From the NCBI GenBank assembly GCA_002102555.1, contig MCFL01000026.1:186001-250000 (forward strand): a stretch of DNA of 64,000 nt, in the 5' to 3' direction. This DNA comes from Catenaria anguillulae PL171. Its lineage: Eukaryota; Blastocladiomycota; Blastocladiomycetes; Blastocladiales; Catenariaceae. The translations under genes were made by a program, and so were the position numbers. Positions 45,361 to 56,489 of the stretch are shown here, piece by piece. Below the pieces are notes generated by a model. The model did no database searches and was not told the origin of the DNA. It worked only from the letters and a program-made list of their open reading frames with translations. Each line of letters starts with the position of its first letter. Within the stretch, counting starts at the first letter, position 1.

Positions 45361-46530
45361 ATGTCTTCAAGCTCTTCGTCTTCGTCTTTCCTGGGCGCCT
45401 CGCAGCGTGCCACTGCAAGTACTCCGTGCGCCAGCCGGATCACCAAGCGGCCGGCCGGCTCGCACTCGTCCTCGTCCTCGTCCTCGTCCTCTTCCTTTTC
45501 CCACCTTCAGCGCAATGATCCCGCCGTCTCAGAGCTTGGCAGCGCCAAGCGCCAGCGTACTTCCCTTCACATCCAAACGCCTGGTCGTGCCACGAATGCC
45601 GCTGCGATCATCGGTGGTGAGCGGCGGACATCTTTAGACTCTCGATCATCCGCCACACCAAAAACAAGACCAGCAGCACCTCCGCCAACGCGCACTCCCT
45701 TGGTCGACTTCCACCGTGCTCCACGGCCATTCCTGCCGCACCGCACACCACACACCTCGTTTCAACCCAATCAACTGCAGAAAGTGACACCCACGACCGT
45801 CATTTCCCTCCTTGATTCCGACTCGGACTCGGAGCGCGTGACTCAAATTCCACACCGACAGCCAAGGTCACAGTCACGTCGCTCGCAGCATGTAGTGCAT
45901 ACGGGCCACCGGCGTCAGCGGCCTTTGGAAATCGAAGTCATTGATCTGCGCTCGTCCGATGACGAAGACTTGGGCAATACCCGCGCCACACTGTCGTCGT
46001 CGCAACCATCACGAACGGTCGAGGTGATTGTCTTGTCAGATTCGGATTCGGACGACGTTCTGGAAATTGTCAGCGAAAAGGGACCCGATCCGGCCATTGT
46101 ACGCAGGCAAGAAAAGCTCAGGGCCATCAAGCTGGAGGCTGGGTTGGTTGCAGACTTGGATGCGGGCAAAGTCGTTGGATCAATTGATTCGTCCCCTCTC
46201 GCTCCACCACCAGCAGCTACACCACCACCGCCTGCGGCCAAGCCTGCAGTGACCGACCTTCCACCTGTCCGGCCCGTCACTGTTAATGGCAAGGAAGAAT
46301 GGGCCGTGTCTGAGATTGTGGATTCCAAGCTTGTGTGGACGACAACCAAGCGCAAGGTAAAGCTGACCACCATCAAGCGGCCAAACAAGAAGGAACGGGC
46401 CATCATGTACCTCGTGGAGTGGGTCGGGTTTGCGGGCGAGCCGACGTGGGAGCCCGTGAAGCACTTGGAGAATTGTCGCGAGTTGATTGAAAAGTTTCAT
46501 GCTGAGAATCCACACCGGCCCAAGTTGTGA
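45361..46530 (+). CDS. Chromodomain protein with three SUMO-interaction-like motifs
   Basis: Single exon; 389 residues from the Met at 45361, which begins the poly-Ser N-terminus. The C-terminal about 75 residues form a chromodomain (EWAVSEIVD, then YLVEWVGFAGEPTWEP with the aromatic cage Trp residues, and a final helix NCRELIEKFHAE). Chromodomains bind methylated histone tails. In the middle are three hydrophobic-acidic motifs: VISLLDSDSDSE, IEVIDLRSSDDED and VEVIVLSDSDSDD. Each has the core of a SUMO-interaction motif followed by an acidic, phosphorylatable Ser/Asp tail. The rest is Ser/Pro/Arg-rich and disordered. The stop codon lies 37 nt before the WDR24 start. Confidence 0.8.
   Translation: MSSSSSSSSFLGASQRATASTPCASRITKRPAGSHSSSSSSSSSSFSHLQRNDPAVSELGSAKRQRTSLHIQTPGRATNAAAIIGGERRTSLDSRSSATPKTRPAAPPPTRTPLVDFHRAPRPFLPHRTPHTSFQPNQLQKVTPTTVISLLDSDSDSERVTQIPHRQPRSQSRRSQHVVHTGHRRQRPLEIEVIDLRSSDDEDLGNTRATLSSSQPSRTVEVIVLSDSDSDDVLEIVSEKGPDPAIVRRQEKLRAIKLEAGLVADLDAGKVVGSIDSSPLAPPPAATPPPPAAKPAVTDLPPVRPVTVNGKEEWAVSEIVDSKLVWTTTKRKVKLTTIKRPNKKERAIMYLVEWVGFAGEPTWEPVKHLENCRELIEKFHAENPHRPKL
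45465..45488 (+). repeat. (CTCGTC)4 hexamer repeat in coding sequence
   Basis: Four perfect hexamers encoding part of the second poly-Ser run of the chromodomain protein. Length variation would change the Ser count without frameshift. Confidence 0.85.
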
Positions 46531-46567
46531 GATTTGTCAATATTCTTATATAACTTCACAGCAAACA

Positions 46568-49500
46568 ATGTACAATTCATCACTCAATGCATCATCGTCG
46601 AGTCTTCGCCACCAGCTCGCCCTGGCCAACTCGCAATCCCAGGGCCAACACCCGCCCCACATGAGCAGCAGCGTGGCTGCGAGCTCGGGCACGACCGCCG
46701 GATCGACCTCGGTGCTCCACTCTACTTCATCGACGCCATTTTCAAGCTCCACCTCGCTCGCCCTCCCACTGCTCTCGTCCCTCGACATGCTCCGCGCCTC
46801 GTCCTCGCCCACACCCGACCCGGCCGTGTTGTCAACGGCCGCCTCGTCTGCCGGGCCCACGTCGCCGCTCACGGGTGCTGCATCGCTCACGGACCCGGCG
46901 GCAGTGACTGGTGCTTCGTTGGCACTGGCCGCGGCAACGTCGACAGATCAGTCGCTTGTGCATCGTGCCGCGGGCGCCCTCAACGCCATCTCCCTTTCGC
47001 CCGATCGCGAGTGTGCCGTTGTTGCCGGGCGCGAGGTGCTCAAGGTACTCAAGGTGGTTGATGACCAAATCAAGGAGACGTTGAATTTGCGCACGGGAAG
47101 CAGGTTGAACTTGAATTTGAGTTCCAATGATGTGAAATGGAGCAATTCTTGTATGTCTTTCTGCGTTACATCCCGCGTGTCTTTGCTTACACAAAGACGC
47201 CCGTCATAATCAAAAGATGCAAAGAACACAGTCGCCACTGCCGCCACAAATGGCGCCATTGTCATCTGGGACATTCAAAAGCCCGGCCAAAAACTCGACC
47301 GCGTCATCAACGAACACCAGCGCGCCGTCAACCGGCTCGCCTTCCACCCGTCCGAGCCCGTCATTCTGCTCTCTGCCTCACAAGACTCGTCGCTCAAACT
47401 GTGGGACCTGCGCACCAAAGGCCCCGCCCGCCACACGTTTGAGTGCAAGGCCGAAGCCGCGCGCGACGTGCAGTTTAATCCATCGCCGGGAGCCGCACAC
47501 GAGTTTGTGGCTGCGTTTGAAAACGGCACCGTGCAAGTGTGGGACTTGCGGCACACGGCGCAGTATGAGCGGCGGTTTGCTGCTCACAATGGGCTGGTGC
47601 TTGCCGTTGACTATCACGCAAGCGGGCGGTGGTTGGCGACAGGGGGCAGGGACAAGTTGATCAAGGTCTGGGATCTCAAGCGTTCCCCCGACGGGCATGC
47701 TGCTGCGGGAGGTGGTGGCAGTGGACGACCCAGCACCGCAACATCGATGCGGCCCACGCACCAGATTCAAACCATTGCGTCCGTGGGCAGGCTCGCGTGG
47801 CGGCCGTCGGCCGCTCACATGCACTTGACGTCATCGGCGCTGCTCACGGATTATCGCGTGCATGTGTGGGATCTCGCCAGGCCACATGTCCCGTGTGCGT
47901 GGTTTGAGGATCATGTCAATGTGGCCACTGGATTTGTATGGGCGGATGATCAAGTATTGTGGTCGTGTGGAAAGGATAAGCGTGTGATCAAGCGGAGGTT
48001 TGAAGGTGCGAGTTATTCGCCGGCGACGCATTTGCCAAGGGCGGCCGTCACGTGGGGACCAAGTGGGGATCTGGTCGCGAGTTTGGATCGGCCCGGTGGT
48101 CCGAGGGTCGGGCAGGCATGGGTGGGTAAGGGTTCAGAAGGTGTGGAGGGCCAAGGACCGGTCAAAGATGTTGAGTCGTACGTTTCACAATTCACAGCAT
48201 TCATGTTCTTGGCAGACACACCTAGTTGGCTGACCAGAGCGCTGTACAGGTTCCGCAACTCGGTCATGCCACCAGGCCTCTTTTCTCGGCGGTCGCAACG
48301 CCGAGTTCCTCCCGAAAAGTCGGCATCATTGCCACCTGCCACCGCCTCCTCCAGTTCGGCCCATTTTGCACCTGGATCTTCCCTTTCCGGCAACGCAAAC
48401 TACCCGTCCTCGTCGAACGCTTACTCATCATCGAATCCCTCAACTGCCACCAACTCGTCGACCATCCACGACCCGACCGACATTCACCTCACCCCGTTCC
48501 AAGCCAACCAACTGACGCTACACCTGACACCAGCCGTGCCCGTCCCACGCGGCGAATTCTCGGATGACGTGTCTGCCCTGCTGTACCAAGCGCAACACTA
48601 CAAGCTCAAGTCGGGAACGCCAGCGCGCTTTGCGCGAGCTTGCGCACACAATGCGCGCGTCGCAGCCGCCATGGGCAGGTTTGACCAGTGGCGCACGTGG
48701 CAACTTGCAGGCGTGGCGCTGGTGCCACTTGTTGCACGCAAGGCGACGAGTGCGCCGTCGCCATTGCATACACACGTTCCATTAGTAGCGAGTCCGAGTC
48801 CACAGCCGCCACAGGTGCCCGTGCACGTTGCACCAGCGGTCACGACGGATTCACTCATGGTCGTCGGATCCGCGCAATCTACCATGTCCACGTCATCTTC
48901 CTCATCTACCGTCATTGGCCTGGGCGTGCGGCGCGGGATTCCAACGCCCCCGCCGCTCGATCCCACAATGTCTGGCCCGCCCGCATCGCTCTCCCGGCCG
49001 CCCACCAGAGCCGCGTCGACTCAACCACCTGCCACCAGTGTTGCGTTTTCGGCGCCGTCAGCAGCGACGTTTTCGGGCAAACACGCTCCCGCAAGTACGA
49101 GTGGGGACCCAATCTCGTTGAACGAGCTGCTGGGTACGGGCGCGGCAGAGGAGATGGTTGCTCAGGTGCTTGCACATCATGCAGATGCGGGCGACGTGCA
49201 CGTGTGTGCCACGTTGACCATCTTGTTGCTTGACCGAGGCGGAGATGACGATGAGGATGACGACGATGAGGATGGCGAGGAGGAGCCAGGACTCGCTGGG
49301 GTGGCTAGGGCGAGGGCCGCGCAGCAAGGGTATCGCAAGCAACAGGACGAAATCATGGCTTCGTGGCCAGCATGGCTCGTCAAGGAGCAGGTCGAGGAGT
49401 GGTTTGTAGATTACATTGGTACGCGTATCCTCCTCCTCCTCCTGCGGATACGCTATTGTTTTGCTGACTTGTTTCGGGCATGGCCTTTTGTAGACCTCCT

Positions 49501-49885
49501 TCATCGCTTCAAGTTGTATCCGACGGCAGCCTCCATCCTCGACCGGTGCCCGCTCCCTTCTGTCCGTGCGCGATTACAGGAATCCACCACCATCTTTACC
49601 TCGTGCAACATGTGCTTCAAGCCCATGGTACACGCCGGCCACTATGCACGCGCATATTGGGTGTGTGAGCGGTGTCAAAAGCTCGTCAATCCGTGCTCAT
49701 TGTGCCATCGTGTCGTCAAGGGACAGTATGTGTGGTGCCAAGGGTGTGGGCATGGCGGGCACGTCCAGTGCTTGTATGCGTGGTTTATGCAGGGCAACAA
49801 GGAGTGTCCGACGGGGTGTGGGCACGAGTGTCGCGGGACAATGGTTGGAGCGGGAGCAGGAGGAGGAGGAGGGGGCAGGCATTGA
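46568..49885 (+). CDS. WDR24: WDR24 homologue (GATOR2/SEA complex subunit)
   Basis: Exons 46568-47150, 47217-48177, 48250-49418 and 49494-49885 give 1034 residues; introns are 66, 72 and 75 nt. After an Ala/Ser-rich N-terminus, a WD40 beta-propeller spans about 140-480: ALNAISLSPDRECAVVAGRE, TAATNGAIVIWDI, LLSASQDSSLKLWDL, FENGTVQVWDL, WLATGGRDKLIKVWDL and YRVHVWDLARPHVP. A disordered Ser/Pro region with an acidic run (DDDEDDDDEDGEEE) follows. The C-terminus is a Cys/His-rich RING-type zinc domain starting at CNMCFKP. In GATOR2/SEA, WDR24 helps relay amino-acid status to TORC1 at the lysosome or vacuole, and its RING pairs with other subunits. The low-complexity N-terminus is longer than in animals. 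Confidence 0.92.
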
Positions 49886-50039
49886 GTCGTTTGTATCATT
49901 GCTCGCTCACAATATACCCTCAGTTTTGTTCAATTCACACAAAGGTCATGAGGTGCATTGTGATTATATTTCATCAACGCTTTGATACGATTCCCGTCCA
50001 TGGCTGGGCCCGTCTTGGGCCCTGTACAATGGCTTAGCT

Positions 50040-50701
50040 TTAGCGCCAACGCTTGAACGCCTCCTGCAACGAACTGCCTGCCTCGATATCCTTCTTAACC
50101 TTGTCATCGACTTCCACCAAGGACTTGCACATGTTTGCAACCCGCAGCACCTGATCTTGCGGCACTACCACGACGCCATTCGCATCGGCAACAACAAAGT
50201 CTCCGGGGCGAACAGAGACGCCATCCAAGGTCACGGGTACATTGACGGCCGCGACCCTTGTCCTACCGTTGGCCGACTGCACACTTGTCCCCTTGGCAAA
50301 TGCGGGCAAGCCCGCAGCAACAATTTCGTCCACGTCCCTGACCCGCCCGTTGGTCACAATACCGCTCGCTCCGAGATGCTTTGCGCGCGTTGCAAGCAGA
50401 CCGCCAAAGATGGCATTGCGGGCGTCCGTGGGGGTGCTCACGAGCATGACGTGATTGGTGGGGCACGAGTCGACGTAGTTACCTGAAAAGGTCACGGGCG
50501 TCGCCGTGTCGGTGGCCAAGATGATGTGGACCGTGTAGGCTGGGGCAACGATTTTGGTTGTGGCCGGCAGGTCGCGGACGAGCGTGGGCGTGGGCAGGTA
50601 GTTGTCGGGGAGCCCAGCTTGAGCAGGGCGTCCGAGATGTCGCAGGCGCCGTACGGCGACAGGGCGGCGGTCAGCGTGGGGAGGGCGTTGTGATCGGACA
50701 T
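50040..50701 (-). CDS. RraA-like family protein (HMG aldolase/oxaloacetate decarboxylase fold), one frame break
   Basis: The N-terminal frame (50701 to about 50614: YGACDISDALLKLG) and the main frame (about 50609 to 50040: LPDNYLPTPTLV, KIVAPAYTVHI, NAIFGGLLATRAK, GIVTNGRVRDVDE, PGDFVVADANGVVVVP) together match the RraA/methyltransferase-like fold over about 220 residues. A single missing base near 50610 separates them, with no GT/AG pair to make an intron. The GGLLATRAK loop and the Arg-Asp of GRVRD fit the metal and substrate site of aldolase-type members. RraA-fold proteins in fungi are mostly cytosolic aldolases or decarboxylases; exact substrate unknown. An upstream in-frame Met at 50728 is an alternative start. 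The neighbouring phosphatase has similar single-base breaks. Confidence 0.72.
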
Positions 50702-50946
50702 GATGTCATTCAATATCAATGGGGTCATTATTATTGGGGAGAGAAAGCGTGACTGTGCAAATGTCTCGCGACAAGTATGCGCTGTGCAACTTAAGCTCAA
50801 TGGAGATTCATGTCTCAAGTCAACAAGCTAGTAGCTCACACCTCCAAACATGCAATTAGCACACAAGTTGACAATCTATTACTTACAGTATTCACAAGAG
50901 ATCTCAAAAACCACTCCCATCCAGTCCAACACAAGTGGGCCGCGAA

Positions 50947-52840
50947 TTAGAACTCGTGGCGACGGTGCGAGCCGTGAACCGAATCCTTGTCCGCCAATTG
51001 ACGACGGCGCAACTTGAGCTTGGGATCAATGTCGACCTTTTGCGTCGCCAAACGCGCCGTGAGCTTGGGCATCACGTCGGCCACGCCAAGGAACTCAGCC
51101 GAGTATTTCGCGAGGAACGTGTTGTCCATGTTTCCACGCAAGCGAGGTGCGTTGATGGCGTAGAGGTTGACGTCCATCCCCGTGTGGCCATGGGTTGTCC
51201 AGCCCACCCAAGCACGGTTCGAAATAAGCTGGTTAAGCGCAGCGTCGACGTCTGGGTACTGCTTCTTGTTCTTGCGCGCAGACACGATGGTGGCGACCTC
51301 GGCATCCGTCACGGTCCGTCAGACCCATCTTTTCGGCAACAGTCTTGCGAATCAGGTCCTCGATGCCGGCATCCGGAGCAGACTTGATGATACCACCAAA
51401 GGCCTCGACTGATGCCTTGACACCGGCAAGGCGCTCGGGATGCCAGTTGTAGAACAAACCCGAGTCCTTGGTCTTGTCGATTTGAGCCGCCTTGGTCACA
51501 CCGCCCGTCTCGTGGTCCGACACCGAAAGGGCGCCCGTGTTGGGGTGCTGCTCGACAAACGACTTGACAATGGACACGGCTCTTGATACGCGAGAATGTC
51601 ATGGACATGGGCGGCAACGTCGTTCGCATGGCCAGCGTGGTCGATACGGGAACCCTCAATCATGATAAAGAAGCCGGGCGAATCACACGAGGACGTGGCC
51701 TCGGCGAGGGCAGACAGGGCGGCCTGGGTCATGTCGGCGAGCGAGGGCTGGGCAGTCTTGTTGCGGTCAATCTCGTAATCCATGTGCGAGTTGGCAAACA
51801 GGCCAATGAGCGGAAGCGACTTGCCCGAAACGGTCGAGAGCTCTGGGATGGTCTTGACCACGGTCTTCCAGCCAAACTTTTCGACGGCTTCCTTGAGAAG
51901 GTCGCGCTCGTCGTCACGCTTGGAGCCCTTGACAGACTTTGGCACAAAGTGGCGCAGACCACCGCCGAGCATGAGATCGACCGAGCGGCCAAGGACGTTC
52001 TCACCGACTGGACAAACGCAGAATTTAAAAATGAGTCGCGTGAACATTCAGCGATGATCAAGCAAATTTGTCTCCCGGACAAGTCACGGCAAGCCCTGGC
52101 AAACGGCAAATGGGAAAACATACTCTGCTGGGCAGCAATCTCATTCTCCCAATCACGCTCGACAATGTGCGCTGACCAACCTGCGGGGGTGGCATGAGTG
52201 ATGCGACTTGTCGCGACCAGACCGGTCGTGAATCCCTTGTGCTTGGCCGCCTCGAGTACGGTAGCGCACGGAACCTTCTTGGGGTCGACGCCGATGCCCG
52301 CGTTGAATGTCTTGAGTCCACAGCTAAAAGCCGTGGCCGCGGAAGCCGAATCGGTCACCCAGGCGTCCGAGGACTTGGTGCGCACGCCACCAACGAGCAA
52401 TTGGTCCAGGGCAAGATGCCGTCCACGTCGCTGAGGGCCTCCTCGATCTTGCCGGTCGTGCGGTACTGGTGGAACTCGCGGGCAATGGTTTCCGAAGCGG
52501 TACCGAACCCATCCGAGACCTACCAGTCAATGTCGAGTCAAGAGAGTCAGTTTGAGCGTGATCGCGCGCAAGAGATCAGAAGAATGGTATGCGTTACCAT
52601 AAAGATCATGTTCTTCTTGGGGCGGCAACCCTTGGGAATGGTCTGCTTGCGACCCTTGTAGGTCGGCCATGCGTCCTTGACCTTGGAGCCAGGATGGGAC
52701 ACAGTCAGGGGCGACTCGCACACGTCGGCGGGCTTGGGGATCGGATCCGTGTTGGGGCGCTTGCCGTATTGCGCCGTGGCAGAGTCGGAGACGAGCGCCA
52801 GGAGGGCGAGCAGCGAAAGGATGGTGAGTGAGCGGGCCAT
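50947..52840 (-). CDS. Alkaline phosphatase, copy 2, with three single-base frame breaks
   Basis: Exon 1 is 52840-52598 with a signal sequence (LSLLALLALVSDSATA). Introns lie at 52597-52520 (78 nt) and 52123-52008 (116 nt). Conserved motifs are VSDGFG, VTDSASAATA, ENVLGRSVDLMLGGG, EGSRIDHAGHAND, VSDHETGG and GHTGMDVNLYAINAP. The frame breaks near 52410 (one base missing after TTGCC), near 51580 (one base missing after CAAGA) and near 51314 (one extra C). Between breaks the protein stays well conserved and free of stops, so sequencing or assembly error is at least as likely as decay. Introns 2, 4 and 5 of copy 1 are absent here. Without the breaks it would be close to copy 1 in length, and function would be the same. 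Confidence 0.8.
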
Positions 52841-54122
52841 GGTAGTGGACGAGCGAGTAAAGATGGTGGTGAAGGCAGGCGTTGGGTTCGTCTATAGATC
52901 TATGGGTAGTGGACGAGTTGAGGTGCGCTAGCTTGAGGAAACAAAGCTGTGGGGAGGATTGACGGGGGAAAATAGTGTTCTTGTACTCGTGAGCTCCATC
53001 TGTTGCAGCGCAACGATAGGAATCGCATGCCCGTGGAATCGATGTGCTGTACAGCAATGGCGTAGATGCGGTGCTGTCCCACAAACGTGAACGTGAGACA
53101 AGGAACACCCCTCTTTGCCTCTTGCACGTGTTGACATCGATCAGCACAGCCTGACATATCCAAGTCAGCAAATGCATCTCATGGAGGCCTGCCCGCCACC
53201 TCAAGTCCCTCTGTTGTGAAAATGAAAACATGCTCTGGTGCAACTGGAGTAACACCATCGTGCATGCGCATGCATGGCGAGCGTTGCAGACAGACACACG
53301 TGTTGGAGGCATGTGCGTGATTGAACGCGAGTGTGGTGTTGCAGTGTGTTTCAGGTTGCAGGCTCTTGTGATGCGCGAGAAACACGTTTTTCTTCTCTGC
53401 GAACACTTGCCGCCGGCCATCCCCGAATTCTAGCCGCTCTATTAATGCATGGACCGCAAACTCTTGTGCCTACTAGTACCCTACGGAGAAAGCTCAAGAA
53501 AGCAGATGTAAGGGTGGGGCGAAGGTACGCATGTCTCGTGTCTCACAGTCAAAGCAACCCAGATGAGTGAGCAGCACATCGACGGGCAGACAAATGCTCT
53601 CACACAAGTCAATGCATTATCGACTTCGTTGCAATACGCCGGGGGGACAAATCATGGAAAGAGGGTGGGTAGACGAAAGAGCGGATATCACGCGTCCGCG
53701 GCAGCAACTTCAACAGCAGAAAGGTCAAGAAGAAGCACAGGCGGTTGGAAGAAGAGTGGTGGAAGCGTCAACTTGGACAGTGGCAGGCGAAATGGACTGG
53801 GAATGAGTGCCGAGAGGGTGGGAATTGAGCGATAGACGTAGGAAACAATCAAGGAGCAGAAAGAGCTGGACAGTAAAGGCATCCATGCGACCACAGAATG
53901 CGGCTGCAAAGTGGGAATTGCGGTCAAGTGCAATGCAAAAAGAAAACTAGTTGAAACTGAGCAGATGGAGTGGCCAACGCGTTTGCTCCTACCAAAGCAG
54001 AAACCCCATCCACTAATCCGGGAAAAGAATATGTACACAGAAGCGGTTACGCAACAAGGAGGGAAGAACAGGCCAAAGCGATGGCCTTGAGACATCAGAG
54101 TGGGCCAAGCATCAAAGCTCAA
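52841..54122. other. Intergenic region with purine-rich block
   Basis: Promoter side of phosphatase copy 2, then about 700 nt without a gene. From about 53640 to 54090 the + strand is purine-rich. Frames on both strands lack domains. Confidence 0.4.
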
Positions 54123-54758
54123 TCACCACCGAAACCGAATCGCCGTCCACCCGTGACACGTCCGAGTCGCTGCGGCAGCCAAATCGATTTCTTCAATCCC
54201 TTCCTCTTCCTCGGCATCAAACACCATTACCGAAACTGATTCGTTGGGATCTGCTGGTGTAACCCTGATCCCGTCAGTGATCCTCGACGCGAACCCAGCC
54301 CACCAACCACTGCGCCCATGCCGACGAGAACGATCCTCTCCTCGACCCATTTCTCGCTGCAGCCGCCGCGGCGGCAATTCCAGTCGACGCCGATGACGAG
54401 CCGACCATGGCGCCCATTGCAGCCGACGCTGCACTTGCCGAATTGGCAAGCAGCTCTGCGGCCAGGGCGGCCAGTGGGACCGTGGGACTCGACGGCTGTT
54501 GCGCGCGAAACAAGCTGGCGGATCTGGGCGGCGGCGCCAAGTCGTTAATGTTGATTTCGCCAAAGTCGGACGAGCAATTGGATGAGGCCGTGCTGCGCCG
54601 TGACAAGGCAGGCGAATCCAGACCAACGCCGGTGGGTGATGTGGGCCCGGAAAAGTGGGCCAGATTGGTGTCAATGCGGGTGGGAGCATGCGTGAAATCC
54701 GAGCAGCGGTGCGTGCTGGCGCATCGACAATGGGGACAGTTCGAACCATGGGACCGGG
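54123..54758 (-). CDS. Possible Ala-rich 3' exons or separate small gene
   Basis: A frame from 54758 to 54311 encodes a Cys/His-containing segment (CPHCRCAST) and an Ala/Ser-rich stretch (AALAAELLANSASAASAA). A 46-nt candidate intron (54310-54265, GTGGTT...ATCAG) leads in phase to an exon ending at 54123 with VMVFDAEEEEGIEEI. The acceptor at 54760-54759 could also join it to the PPxY gene upstream (phase 1). Introns this short are unusual here. Real coding is likely for the Ala-rich part, but gene boundaries are not settled. Confidence 0.35.
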   Translation of the reverse strand, partial: PGPMVRTVPIVDAPARTAARISRMLPPALTPIWPTFPGPHHPPALVWIRLPCHGAARPHPIARPTLAKSTLTTWRRRPDPPACFARNSRRVPRSHWPPWPQSCLPIRQVQRRLQWAPWSARHRRRLELPPRRLQREMGRGEDRSRRHGRSGWWAGFASRITDGIRVTPADPNESVSVMVFDAEEEEGIEEIDLAAAATRTCHGWTAIRFRW

Positions 54759-54784
54759 CTGGGTGCCGAGCGGAAGCGACGTGT

Positions 54785-56008
54785 CTAAATCGGACGGGCT
54801 GGCAGATCGGGTAAGCGGTTGTCGTTCCTCGTCAATGCGGCCATGGCGATCGCGGTTGGTTGCGCGTGATTGTTGTTGCGGTTGTTATTCCCATGCTCTT
54901 GACTGTCACCTCCACTGCTGGCCGACGCGGTTCCGCTGCCAATCCCATGATGCAGCTCAAACTCGGCATCGTACAGCGTCAGCGGCATCATGGTGTACTC
55001 GGGTGGCTTCTCGGCGGCCTCGCCCATGGCCGAGTATGCAGGCGGCGGATCAGCAACTGCAACGAGCTCTGGGTCCACATGAACAACCACGCCATCGGAT
55101 AGTTCGCGGTCACCACCAAGGAGGCTGTCCAGCGCAATGATGTTGCCGTTCTCGTCGAGGCAGTCGGTGGGAGCTAGAATCACAAGCTCTACTGTTGTTT
55201 CGTAAGATTCGGGATGCCACTCAATCACGCCATTGGGCGAGTCGTCACCATCGGGACGTGTGGGAAAGCGCCAGAGTAGGTGGCGGTCCGATTGAAATGC
55301 GTCGAGAAGCGTGAATTCGTCCAGGAGGCATTTGAGCGCTTGATGACGCTATGTGAGAAGAGTGAATAACCGAACCGAGAGGTCAGAACACAGCAGCTGG
55401 TGCATAGGACAAGGCGACATCTTTTGCGGTGTAACGTACCCTTACAAGGCACTTGTGAATGTAAATTGGTCCCACCGACATTGACACAAAGAAGGCCAGT
55501 GTGCACACAATGATGAGCCCGGTCCAATCTGCGCCTGACGAGCTCCTGGTGCTCGAGTCTTGCGCACCATCTCTGGCAACGGCCAGCACAGGGAAAATCA
55601 TAAACCATGGCGCGAGAAACGGGAGCAAGTTGAAGAGTGGCGATGGGGTCCACGTTGTTGCGGCCTTGGACAGTTGCTGCAAGCGCGTCTCGAGGAAACC
55701 ATTCGGGACCTGTAGGATCAATTACGTCGACGGGTGCAGCCAGGTTAATCGGAGAACTCTCGGGTTGCAGCACGTCAATAGCACATAGGAAATCGAACCC
55801 GAGAAAGAATCAGATCGGCGGGAAACTCATCATTGATGGGCAACACGTAGCAATGGTCCGAGTCGTCCAGTGTCAGTGTGATCGTGGCGAGCGGCATGGT
55901 GGCCTCGTCGTTTGCATAGAGAGACGCAAATTGCCTCGAGTTGCGGGGCGGCTGCGGTTGAATTGGCGAGTCACTTTCAGTGAAATCGCGGATCTCAAGG
56001 GTACCAAG
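54785..56008 (-). CDS. Membrane protein with two PPxY motifs, unknown family
   Basis: Exons 56008-55799, 55709-55440 and 55348-54785 join in phase 0 (introns 89 and 91 nt; donors GTTCGA and GTACGT). The 5' end is open: the first exon follows a TTAG acceptor, and a Met at 56094 or the Met at 55897 (MPLATITLTLDD) are possible starts. Two hydrophobic helices are visible in the middle exon (LLPFLAPWFMIFPVLAVA and LIIVCTLAFFVSMSVGPI). The cytosolic-looking tail contains PPPAY and KPPEY, classic ligands for WW domains of Rsp5/NEDD4 ubiquitin ligases, and an Asn-rich run. No enzyme domain recognised. The C-terminus may continue into 54758-54123. Confidence 0.55.
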
Positions 56009-56489
56009 CTAAGATGGAATGATCGTGGATGGGAGTAAATATCTTGAGAACGTGTGCGGTATGTGCAAGCTTGGGGTTGAGGGTTGTAGTCCACTGCGTT
56101 GAGTGGTTGAATGTCAGTCTACAATGAGTGTGAATGGTAGTTTTCGCATGGCAACCAGCTCGTGCGCCAAGGTCGATTGGATGACGGTTTCCGCGACGTA
56201 TTACTTTGTTTTTACCATGGCCGGTCTAAAGAAGAACCTGACGATATGGTGGAGTCGATGCATTGGCGGTCAGCGGTCATTTGACTGACCGAAAGAACGA
56301 TCAGCGGCTTTTTTGACCGCCAAATTTCAGTTGTGGGAAGCGTTCCCTGCAGCAGCTCGGCCGCCGTCATCGCCGACGACGCGCGTCCTCCAAACATTCA
56401 ACACTTGCAGTAAAGTCAAGCATTTCATGACAATGTCACAGCAAATTCACAGTATTGATACAAGTCATAAGCTCCCTTCCAAATTCGCC
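56009..56489. other. Intergenic region
   Basis: Contains a possible first exon of the PPxY gene near 56094 and the 3' flank of the lipase gene ending at 56490. Nothing else supported. Confidence 0.35.
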
